This document shows, piece by piece, positions 1 to 5,474 of a stretch of DNA of 7,703 bases; within the stretch, counting starts at the first letter, position 1; each line of letters starts with the position of its first letter. Both the position numbers and the translations under genes were made by a program. A model generated the notes under the pieces. That model searched no databases. It saw nothing but the letters and a program-made list of their open reading frames with translations, and was not told the origin of the DNA. The DNA comes from Actinomycetes bacterium (lineage in GTDB: Bacteria; Actinomycetota; Acidimicrobiia; Acidimicrobiales; Palsa-688): the NCBI GenBank assembly GCA_021821705.1, contig JAKACE010000076.1, positions 1 through 7,703 on the forward strand, read 5' to 3'.

Positions 1-1632
1 CCGGGCCTGGTCTTCGGGGTGGGCATGATCGAGCCACTGCTGGCCCTTGAGCTCGGCGGCGCTGTAGCCGGTGATCTCGGTCATGCGGGCGTTGACGTAC
101 TCGGCTTCGCCCGAAGCCGCCGTCTCCATTATCCCGATGGGTGCCGAAGCGGCGAGGTCCCGGAAACGCTGCTCGCTCGCCCTGAGCGACAGGGCGTCGC
201 GCAAGCGGCCGATGCCGTAGGAAAGGTCTTCAGCCAGTTCCCCAAGTAGTGACACTTCCTCCGGCCCGAATGCGCCCGGTTCGCCCGCATAGATGGTCAA
301 GGCGCCGATGACCTTGCCCTCCAGTGGAAGGGCCAGCGAGCACGCCGATCGCAGGCCATGGCGGACAGCGGTGTGGCGCCAGATGGCAAAGGGCCTGTCG
401 GCGGCCAGGTCGGCGATCACCCGCGCCCCTCCTTCGCGCATGACGGTGCCGACCGGGCCCCTCCCCTCCGGCCGGTCCGCCCAGCTGATCTCGATGCCCT
501 CCAGGTACGCCACCCGCCCCGCCGACGCCATCGGGCGGACGCTGCTGGCGGCGTCGTCCACGGCGTAGCCCACCCACGCCAATGGGAAGCCGCCGATCTC
601 CACGATCGCCCTGCACACGTCTGCGAGCAACGAGGCCTCGTCGTTGGCGTTGACCATGGCATGGTTGCCTGCACTGAGAGTCCGCAGTACCCGGGTCAGG
701 CGCGTCGTCTCGGTGACGTCGCGGCCGTTGAGCACGATGCCGCCGACAGCCGGGTCGTCGAGGCAGTTGGTGGCCACCACCTCCAGGTGGCGCCACTCGC
801 CCGAGGCGGTACGGAAGCGGCTCACGGCCGGGGGCCCGCTGCCGGGCCGGGACGCGTCCCGCCTGAAGGCCTCTGCAGTCGCTGCCAGGTCCTCGGGGTG
901 CACGAAGCGCGCCGTGCTCACCCCACGTACGTCGTCCTCGTCGAGACCGAAGAGCCTGGCCAGGGCCGGGTTGCAGTAGACGAACCGTCCCCGGGCGTCC
1001 ACGACGGCGACGAAGTCGCTCGAGTTCTGCACCACTGCCTTGAAACGGCTCTCGCTGCGCCGGCGAAGGATCCCGACGGACAGCACGTTCGCCACGGTCT
1101 GCAGGACGTCGGCTTCGTGGGAGCCGAACTGCCTCGGGGACCGCCAGAGCGCCGTCAGGGCACCGAGAACCTCCCCGTTCCCAGCGTGCACCACGGTCCC
1201 CAGGCCGCTGACAGCGCCGAGCTCGGCCGTGCCACCGGAAGAGCCGAAGCGCCCGTCGTCGGAGAAATCGGCAACCGTCACCGGCCGCGCCTCGTAGAGC
1301 ACGAAGCGGCAGAAGGACGCCCACGGGTGCCCTACCGCGCCGGGCGGGCTCATAGCGCCCTCGGGCCAGCCGGTGGCGGCCTTGAGAGCGAAGCTCGTGC
1401 CGTCCGGGCTCAGCTCGCAGTAGTGGGCCATGTCCGCACCAAGAGCGGCAGCGACCGCCGCCACCGCCGCCTGCGCCATCTCCGCCTCTGGCGCGCACTG
1501 CAGGGCCAGGCCGCTCAGTCGGTTCAGTCGGGGTGCCCGGGCCGGGCCGGGCACGTCCCGGTCGTGGGCGCCCGATCCGTTGGGGCCCAACAGTCCTGCT
1601 CCGAGTTGCCCTGCTACCGGGCACATAGGCAT
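1..1632 (-). CDS. GAF-PAS-GAF-PAS sensory protein, C-terminus beyond window (partial)
   Basis: A frame open from ATG 1632 to the left edge encodes 544 residues and continues outside. Approximate order: GAF 1 at 45-180 (contains LGADMAHYCEL), PAS 1 at 193-310 (VVQNSSDFVAVVDARGRFVY, then FVHPEDL, then GRDVTE), GAF 2 at 318-470 (GGFPLAWVGYAVDD; SLALPLEGKVIGALTIYAG) and PAS 2 from 486 (SEQRFRDLAASAPIGIMETA, then the S-box-like ITGYSAAELKG and HPED). No transmembrane segment is visible, so it is probably cytoplasmic. In this family such sensor arrays feed a histidine kinase, GGDEF/EAL, PP2C phosphatase or similar output. That output is not in the window, so the function stays open. The start is set by GAGGAGGGG (1648-1640) seven bases before the ATG. 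An in-frame ATG at 1683-1681 lacks a good ribosome site, and a second ATG lies at 1626. Domain identity is confident; ligands and output are unknown. Confidence 0.9.
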   Translation of the reverse strand, partial: MPMCPVAGQLGAGLLGPNGSGAHDRDVPGPARAPRLNRLSGLALQCAPEAEMAQAAVAAVAAALGADMAHYCELSPDGTSFALKAATGWPEGAMSPPGAVGHPWASFCRFVLYEARPVTVADFSDDGRFGSSGGTAELGAVSGLGTVVHAGNGEVLGALTALWRSPRQFGSHEADVLQTVANVLSVGILRRRSESRFKAVVQNSSDFVAVVDARGRFVYCNPALARLFGLDEDDVRGVSTARFVHPEDLAATAEAFRRDASRPGSGPPAVSRFRTASGEWRHLEVVATNCLDDPAVGGIVLNGRDVTETTRLTRVLRTLSAGNHAMVNANDEASLLADVCRAIVEIGGFPLAWVGYAVDDAASSVRPMASAGRVAYLEGIEISWADRPEGRGPVGTVMREGGARVIADLAADRPFAIWRHTAVRHGLRSACSLALPLEGKVIGALTIYAGEPGAFGPEEVSLLGELAEDLSYGIGRLRDALSLRASEQRFRDLAASAPIGIMETAASGEAEYVNARMTEITGYSAAELKGQQWLDHAHPEDQAR

Positions 1633-1639
1633 GACCCAG

Positions 1640-1648
1640 CCCCTCCTC
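1640..1648 (-). promoter_or_regulatory. Ribosome binding site of the GAF/PAS sensor gene
   Basis: The minus-strand sequence GAGGAGGGG sits seven bases before the ATG at 1632-1630. It is the strongest Shine-Dalgarno match in the window. It decides the start over the in-frame ATG at 1683-1681. Confidence 0.75.
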
Positions 1649-1701
1649 GGGCCGGCCAGGCCGGCCCCGTTGCCTGCTCTCATGTCCACAACCCGGTCGG
1701 T

Positions 1702-1732
1702 ACCACCTGACCTCGGCACCACCTGACCTCGG
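1702..1732 (-). repeat. Tandem 15-bp direct repeat upstream of the sensor gene
   Basis: The plus-strand sequence ACCACCTGACCTCGG occurs at 1702-1716 and again, identically, at 1718-1732, a period of 16 bp. The second copy can also form a short hairpin (CCACC 1719-1723 with GGTGG 1731-1735). The pair lies 70-100 bp upstream of the sensor start codon, where a transcription-factor site could be. No known operator is recognised, and duplication by slippage is an equally simple explanation. Confidence 0.6.
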
Positions 1733-1828
1733 TGGCGCCTCCTCGGCCGCCCGTACCGGCACCCCGATGGCGCCCGGTGCGGGCCGTCGGGTTACCCGCC
1801 CCGAGCCGCCGGTACCGTCAAAGGGTAG

Positions 1829-1852
1829 GGCACCGCCCCGCAGGGCGGTGCC
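1829..1852 (-). terminator. Perfect 10-bp-stem hairpin, possible terminator
   Basis: GGCACCGCCC (1829-1838) and GGGCGGTGCC (1843-1852) are exact inverted repeats around a four-base CGCA loop. On the minus strand it is followed by CTACCCTTTGA, a poor T-tract, so a classical intrinsic terminator is not certain. Terminators with weak or no T-tract have been proposed in high-GC actinobacteria. It separates the envelope cluster from the sensor gene and could end a read-through transcript or a small RNA. It could also act in the plus direction or as a protein-binding palindrome. Confidence 0.5.
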
Positions 1853-1895
1853 GATGGTCTGTTTCCTCGCTTGCTACCAGCTGGCGTCCCTCCTC

Positions 1896-1975
1896 GAGTT
1901 GCTTGTTCCTCAACTTTGTATGTCGGGCAATCCAGCCTCGCCATTGAGGGCTCCCGCTAGGGCCATAGGTCCCTA
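1896..1975 (-). other. Inverted repeats in a lower-GC stretch, possible structured RNA
   Basis: Two modest inverted repeats occur here: GAGTTG (1896-1901) with CAACTT (1911-1916), six pairs including one G-T, and TAGGG (1958-1962) with CCCTA (1971-1975). With the strong hairpin at 1829-1852 they would give three stem-loops on one minus-strand RNA. No riboswitch or small-RNA family was recognised. The stems are short enough to be chance, so this is only a candidate. Confidence 0.25.
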
Positions 1976-2100
1976 CGGTCCGTGACGGCGCACAACCGCG
2001 CCAACGGGGAGCCACATGCGCCTGGTCGTCCGACGCCGGCCAGGCGGCCCACCTCGACCCTTTCCCGCAGCGCGGTGACGTGCTCGGACCGCTCACCCGC

Positions 2101-2117
2101 GCCGGCCTCGAGCCGGC
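2101..2117 (-). terminator. GC-rich hairpin just after the envelope gene stop
   Basis: GCCGGC occurs at 2101-2106 and 2112-2117, complementary to itself as a 6-bp stem with a five-base loop. On the transcribed strand it begins seven bases after the TGA at 2127-2125. No T-tract follows, so a terminator role is inferred from position and stem strength only. Confidence 0.4.
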
Positions 2118-2124
2118 CGTGGCG

Positions 2125-3240
2125 TCAGCCAGAGGGGGGGCGCAGACCGCACAGGCCCCAAATGGCCAGCACTGTCCTGGGGACCCAGTCGCCGGGGCAG
2201 GCGCCCGTGCTCACCACGCCCAGGACGGTCCAGGCCGAGCTGTCGTGCGACGAGAACACATAGACGTTGTCCTGGAACTGTGACAGCTCGGCCTGCCCCG
2301 CCGCCGTCGCCGCCTCCTGGGTGACGCGCGGCGTCGGCTTGAAGGCGGCAAGCGCCCAATAGGTGCCGAGGTGGGGTTGGGATGCGTAGTAGACCTGGCC
2401 CTTGACGGTCCCGGCCACGTCCTTGGCAACCAGACCCACGCCTCCGGGGTCGCTGGCCAGCCACGACTTGACCAGGGCAGCCTTGACGGCATTGCTGGCC
2501 GTGAGGTTGACGGCGCGGGCACTGGCCGGAGGTGAGGTCGTCACCGGGGGGCTGCTCGTCGAGGTGGTCGATGGCACGGTCGTTGTTGTCGGACCGGAGG
2601 TGGTCGAGGTGGGCAGGATGCGGCCGGTTGTGGCCGGTGGCGACGAGGTGAGCGCCCGGTCCCGGTTGGCTGTGGTCACCGCCAAAGCCACTGCGGCGAC
2701 TACCACCGCCACAGCCGTGACCATCACCAGTTCGGGCCACGGCCCGTTACCTCGTCGCCGGCTCGCAGGGACGGGCTCGTAGTCCGGGTACCCGTACTCG
2801 GGGCCCTCCTGCCAGCTGCCCCCCTCGGGCGCCTGGTAGTCGTCCTGGTAAGCCTCGTACGCCTGCTGGCGGTAGGCGTCCCCCGGGCTGTAGCCGGCCG
2901 GATAACCGCCTGCGCCGACCTCGTACCCCGCAACGGGGTAGCCACCGGTCGGGTCGTAGGCACCCCCTGAGTGGGCCTGCCCGGCGTAGGTTGCGTCCGG
3001 GTAGGCCCCGTCCGGGTAGGCCCCGTCCGGGTAGCCGGCGGCCGGGTCGTAGGGCTCGTCAGGGTAGCCGGCGGCCGGGTCGTAGGGCTCGTCAGGGTAG
3101 CCGGCGGCCGGGTCGTAGGGCTCGTCAGGTCCGGTCCCTGCGTCGTAGCCACCTGGGACGCCGGCGTAGGTGTCGTCGGCGCTCTCGTCGTCCCCGGCCT
3201 GGCCCTCAGGGTGGTCGCCTTGCCCGGCATCATGAGCCAT
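2125..3240 (-). CDS. Single-pass membrane protein with Tyr/Pro/Gly/Asp repeats inside and a small outer domain
   Basis: The 371-residue product has four parts. Residues 1-165 are acidic, low-complexity and very rich in Tyr, Gly, Pro and Asp, with three perfect DEPYDPAAGYP repeats (39-71) and shorter GAYPD units. One hydrophobic helix lies at about 170-190, just after RRR at 161-163, so the N-terminus should be cytoplasmic (type II). Residues 195-240 are a Thr/Ser/Pro linker typical of exposed actinobacterial proteins. Residues 241-371 form a probable outer domain containing Cys348 and Cys364, which could pair. No named family was recognised. The ATG at 3240 is preceded by AGGA at 3250-3247 with six bases between. 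It is the last gene of the cluster, 46 nt after the patatin stop. Similar Tyr/Pro-rich regions in other proteins serve as flexible scaffolds, so a scaffold role is possible but unproven. Confidence 0.88.
   Translation of the reverse strand: MAHDAGQGDHPEGQAGDDESADDTYAGVPGGYDAGTGPDEPYDPAAGYPDEPYDPAAGYPDEPYDPAAGYPDGAYPDGAYPDATYAGQAHSGGAYDPTGGYPVAGYEVGAGGYPAGYSPGDAYRQQAYEAYQDDYQAPEGGSWQEGPEYGYPDYEPVPASRRRGNGPWPELVMVTAVAVVVAAVALAVTTANRDRALTSSPPATTGRILPTSTTSGPTTTTVPSTTSTSSPPVTTSPPASARAVNLTASNAVKAALVKSWLASDPGGVGLVAKDVAGTVKGQVYYASQPHLGTYWALAAFKPTPRVTQEAATAAGQAELSQFQDNVYVFSSHDSSAWTVLGVVSTGACPGDWVPRTVLAIWGLCGLRPPSG
2986..3030 (-). repeat. Three 15-bp tandem units inside the Tyr-rich coding region
   Basis: Units at 2986-3000, 3001-3015 and 3016-3030 each run GTAGG...GTCCGG on the plus strand. 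The last two are identical (GTAGGCCCCGTCCGG) and the first differs at a few bases. On the coding strand they give PDGAY, PDGAY and PDATY. The 15-bp length keeps the frame. Confidence 0.85.
3029..3127 (-). repeat. Three perfect 33-bp tandem repeats encoding DEPYDPAAGYP
   Basis: Three units (3029-3061, 3062-3094, 3095-3127) are identical at every base, including third codon positions. Each encodes 11 residues of the cytoplasmic part of the membrane protein. Absence of synonymous differences indicates recent duplication or ongoing homogenisation. Copy number may vary between strains without shifting the frame. Confidence 0.95.
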
Positions 3241-3247
3241 GGCTCAT
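3232..3247. promoter_or_regulatory. Perfect 16-bp palindrome over a start codon
   Basis: ATGAGCCATGGCTCAT reads the same on both strands, and its centre lies within the start codon (3240-3238) of the Tyr-rich membrane protein. Its right edge (3247) touches the AGGA ribosome site (3250-3247). As DNA it could bind a dimeric regulator. As RNA it could fold and limit ribosome access. Part of the symmetry may simply follow from the Met-Ala-His codons. Confidence 0.45.
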
Positions 3248-3286
3248 CCTGTCAGTCTCCACGTTCGCTGGTGGGGTGGCCCAAAC

Positions 3287-4144
3287 TTAGTGCCGCGCGC
3301 CGCTTTGGGGCACGGGTGGCGGGGGCGCCACCACCATCGGCCCCTTGCCCAGCCACTCGGTTGTGAGCCGGTGGGCGGCCTCGACCAGTTCCGCGGTTTT
3401 GGCGAAGCTGAAGGCGGACGAGCCGGGCACAGCCGGTGCCGGCAGCACGTGCAGCCTGCACCTCGGGGCCCAGTTGGCGACCGTGCGGTCGTGGTGGCGG
3501 GCGAGCGTCACGGCCGTCGAGCGCAGCACGGCGTCCAGGGCTGTGCGCGGGGGTGCCGAACGGCCCTCGGGCACGCAGGGTAGGACGAAGACGATGTCCG
3601 CCCCCTCCCTCACCGCCGGGCCGACCGGGGTGTCAGACACGATGCTCCCGTCCATGAGCAGGCGCCCCCCGAGCCTCACGGGCGGGAAGATGCCCGGCAT
3701 GGCCGCCGAAGCGAGCAGGGCGGGGACGGCCGGTCCCGAGGAGAGCAGTACCTCCTCACCGCTTTGGATGTCGGTGGTGACAACCGTCAGGGGCACGGCC
3801 CCGTCCTGCAGCCGGCGTACAGGCGTTGTCCGGGACAGCCACTTTCGCAACGCTTGGGGGCTCACCAGGTGGTCGGCCGCTCCCACCAGCCCGGCTGCCA
3901 GTTGCCAGGGGCGGACGGGGAACACGTCCCGGCGCCGGACAGCTCTCCAGAGGCCCTCCAGCGCCGTGACGCCACCCAGGGACGGGTCGGCGGCCAGGGC
4001 TGCGGCGTTGAGGGCGCCGGCCGAAGTGCCGTAGAGCATGTCGGGGAAGTAGCCGGCCTCGAGCAGGGCCCTGGCCATACCCACCTGGGCCGCGCCGAAG
4101 GCTGCCCCACCCCTCAGCACCCAGGCCGTGGTCCCGTTACCCAC
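3287..4144 (-). CDS. Patatin-like phospholipase / lipid acyl hydrolase
   Basis: The 285-residue product carries the patatin set. A glycine-rich oxyanion segment, VLRGGAAFGAAQVGM, lies at 9-23. The nucleophile elbow GTSAG at 39-43 has Ser41 as predicted catalytic serine. The DG motif at 164-165 (LLMDGSIVSDTPV) has Asp164 as the dyad partner, reading DGS rather than the usual DGA/DGG. SAAMPGIFPPV (145-155) is also typical. Patatin enzymes release fatty acids from membrane lipids; the substrate here is unknown. No signal peptide or membrane helix is seen, so it is probably cytoplasmic or membrane-associated. The proline-rich C-terminus (272-285) looks disordered. The start is GTG at 4144-4142 with only a weak purine stretch upstream. 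The preceding gene's stop is nine bases away, so translational coupling is likely. The glycine loop departs from the common GGGGAxG form. Family assignment is confident. Confidence 0.93.
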   Translation of the reverse strand: MGNGTTAWVLRGGAAFGAAQVGMARALLEAGYFPDMLYGTSAGALNAAALAADPSLGGVTALEGLWRAVRRRDVFPVRPWQLAAGLVGAADHLVSPQALRKWLSRTTPVRRLQDGAVPLTVVTTDIQSGEEVLLSSGPAVPALLASAAMPGIFPPVRLGGRLLMDGSIVSDTPVGPAVREGADIVFVLPCVPEGRSAPPRTALDAVLRSTAVTLARHHDRTVANWAPRCRLHVLPAPAVPGSSAFSFAKTAELVEAAHRLTTEWLGKGPMVVAPPPPVPQSGARH

Positions 4145-4153
4145 CTGTTCGTC

Positions 4154-5404
4154 TCAGGTGGTCGAGGGCCGGCCGGGCACCGTCGTGGTGGTGGTCCTGG
4201 TAGTGGTGGCCGGCCGAGCCGTAGTCGTCGCCGCTGCGGGCGACGTGGTGGTCGCTGCCGGCGGCGATGAGGTGGTTGCGGGAACAGTGGTTGTCGTCGG
4301 TGCCGGTGGGGAGGTGGTCGTGACGGCGGCGGTGCTCCCCGATGTCTGCGCCCCCGGTGCGGTGGTAGTGGTGGTGGCGCCTCGAGCGGTCGTGGTGGAC
4401 GACGTCCCCCTGAAGTTGGCGCCCGGTACTTCGACCCGCACCGACCTGGTCACCTTGGTGGGTGTGCCGCCCGCACCGGTGGCGGTCACGGTGAGGGTGG
4501 CCGGAGTGGATAGGGCTGGTGTCAGGCCCGAGAGGGTCACCGCCACCGCCCGTCCCGGCTGGATGTCGACGTTCTGGGACAGTTGCTGGCTGGCACCGTT
4601 GGCGGAGGGCACCAGGCTCGCCGTCACCACGACACCCTTCAGCGCCGAGCGGCCCCGGTCGGCGATGTCGACTGTCACCGAGATACTGCTTGCCGGTGAG
4701 AGGATCTCGACTTTGCCTTGGAGGCTGAGCGGGGGAGGGTTGGTCGAAACAGCGTCGATGGTCATGGCTTGGGCGGGCCCACGCTCGACCCCGGTGACAA
4801 GGCGCTGGGCAAAGGCGCGCAGTGCCCTCGGCTCGTATGTGCCGGCGCTCAGCCACTGCGAGGCGGGCAGGGGCGCTCCTAGCTTGGAGGACTGCCGGGT
4901 GAAGAGCATGTAGGCGCTGTCACCGACCTGGATGTCCGAGACGGCCCTGTTCATCGACGACAGGGCAGGGCCGCTGTGGCCTGCCAGTACCTGGCGGGCG
5001 GCTCCCGCCATGGCTGCCACCGCTTCCTGGCGGGCCGAGAGGCTGGCCTCGAGCAGCCCGGCGGCAACCGCCGCCTGAGGGGTGGGGCCCGAGGATGCCA
5101 CGGCAGCGTACGTCCGGGCCGCCGCCGCCTCGATGGAGGCGAGCTGGCTGCCCAGCGCCTGGGTGCTTCCCGAGGTTTTGCCCGACGTGAGCTGCGCCAG
5201 CTCACGGCCCTGGGTGCTCGAGGCAGCGATGTCGGGCAGCACCTTGTCCACCCAGGCCTGGGTGTTGACCGTCGTGGCCAGCTTGGGCGAGCGCGCGTGC
5301 ATGGAGGCGTCGATGAGCACGACGACGATCGTGAGGGTGAAGGGGATGATGAGCCACCGCTGGGAACCCCCGCGGCGCCTCAACGACCGGGGCGGCATGG
5401 CCAT
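4154..5404 (-). CDS. Membrane-anchored surface protein with Thr-rich C-terminal tail
   Basis: The 416-residue product begins with a basic stretch (RRR at 9-11, R16) and a single hydrophobic helix at about 17-32, an N-terminal anchor or uncleaved signal. Residues 45-210 are Ala/Gln-rich and probably helical. Residues 225-327 look like a beta-sandwich of CARDB/fibronectin-III type (ISVTVDIADRG, LKGVVVTASLVP, PATLTVTATG). Residues 334-416 are almost only Thr, Ala, Pro and Ser, with no sorting signal or second helix at the end. Such tails are typical of exposed, often glycosylated segments. No named family was recognised. GAGGGG lies two bases before the ATG at 5404 but eight before the in-frame ATG at 5398, so translation may start at 5398. 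It is the first of three close genes, nine bases before the patatin start. Envelope location is well supported; function is unknown. Confidence 0.88.
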   Translation of the reverse strand: MAMPPRSLRRRGGSQRWLIIPFTLTIVVVLIDASMHARSPKLATTVNTQAWVDKVLPDIAASSTQGRELAQLTSGKTSGSTQALGSQLASIEAAAARTYAAVASSGPTPQAAVAAGLLEASLSARQEAVAAMAGAARQVLAGHSGPALSSMNRAVSDIQVGDSAYMLFTRQSSKLGAPLPASQWLSAGTYEPRALRAFAQRLVTGVERGPAQAMTIDAVSTNPPPLSLQGKVEILSPASSISVTVDIADRGRSALKGVVVTASLVPSANGASQQLSQNVDIQPGRAVAVTLSGLTPALSTPATLTVTATGAGGTPTKVTRSVRVEVPGANFRGTSSTTTARGATTTTTAPGAQTSGSTAAVTTTSPPAPTTTTVPATTSSPPAATTTSPAAATTTARPATTTRTTTTTVPGRPSTT

Positions 5405-5432
5405 AACCCCTCAAAGATACAAACCGGGCGTT

Positions 5433-5457
5433 GCCGGTGCCGAGGGCCGGGACCGGC
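5433..5457. other. Inverted repeat in the gap between HAD gene and envelope cluster
   Basis: GCCGGT (5433-5438) pairs with ACCGGC (5452-5457). An overlapping alternative pairs GTGCCG (5437-5442) with CGGCAC (5454-5459). Both are 6-bp stems with sizeable loops and no T-tract. The 70-nt gap holds nothing else clear except the ribosome site near 5404. It may be a weak attenuator or chance in GC-rich DNA. Confidence 0.25.
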
Positions 5458-5474
5458 ACGGAGGTGCCCGGTTA

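Larger units (their letters stand above)
1633..2124. other. 492-bp intergenic region without a convincing gene
   Basis: No frame on either strand here combines a plausible start, a ribosome site and protein-like composition along its length. The region holds the sensor's ribosome site (1640-1648), the tandem repeat (1702-1732), a perfect hairpin (1829-1852), two weaker inverted repeats (1896-1916 and 1958-1975) and a GC-rich hairpin after the neighbouring stop codon (2101-2117). The stretch around 1861-1925 is visibly less GC-rich than the rest of the window. The part next to the envelope gene (about 2124-2030) stays open in that gene's frame past its TGA and has coding-like third positions, so it may be a decayed gene end. 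Confidence 0.7.

Noticed and set aside
1690..1712. T-box-like GGTGGTACCG on the minus strand upstream of the sensor gene.
   Set aside because: There is no specifier stem or other T-box element, a sensor gene is not a usual target, and the match comes from the local tandem repeat.
230..1762. A 510-codon minus-strand frame and a 450-codon plus-strand frame covering the sensor gene.
   Set aside because: Their products are Arg/Gly/Pro-rich with no domain. The overlapping minus-strand frame from 1632 encodes clear GAF and PAS domains and has a strong ribosome site.
1861..1900. GGACGC and GGTAGC segments on the minus strand reminiscent of pieces of the cyclic-di-GMP-I riboswitch.
   Set aside because: The conserved flanking stems and spacing are missing, so the match is not better than chance.
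1818..2096. Possible 92-codon minus-strand gene in the intergenic region.
   Set aside because: It has Trp/Arg-rich, shadow-like composition, no ribosome site, and runs through the hairpin at 1829-1852.
2971..3366. Repetitive plus-strand frame opposite the Tyr-rich gene (VAGGRVVGLVR repeats).
   Set aside because: It is the mirror image of the tandem repeats on the coding strand. The minus-strand gene has a ribosome site, a membrane helix and normal domain layout.
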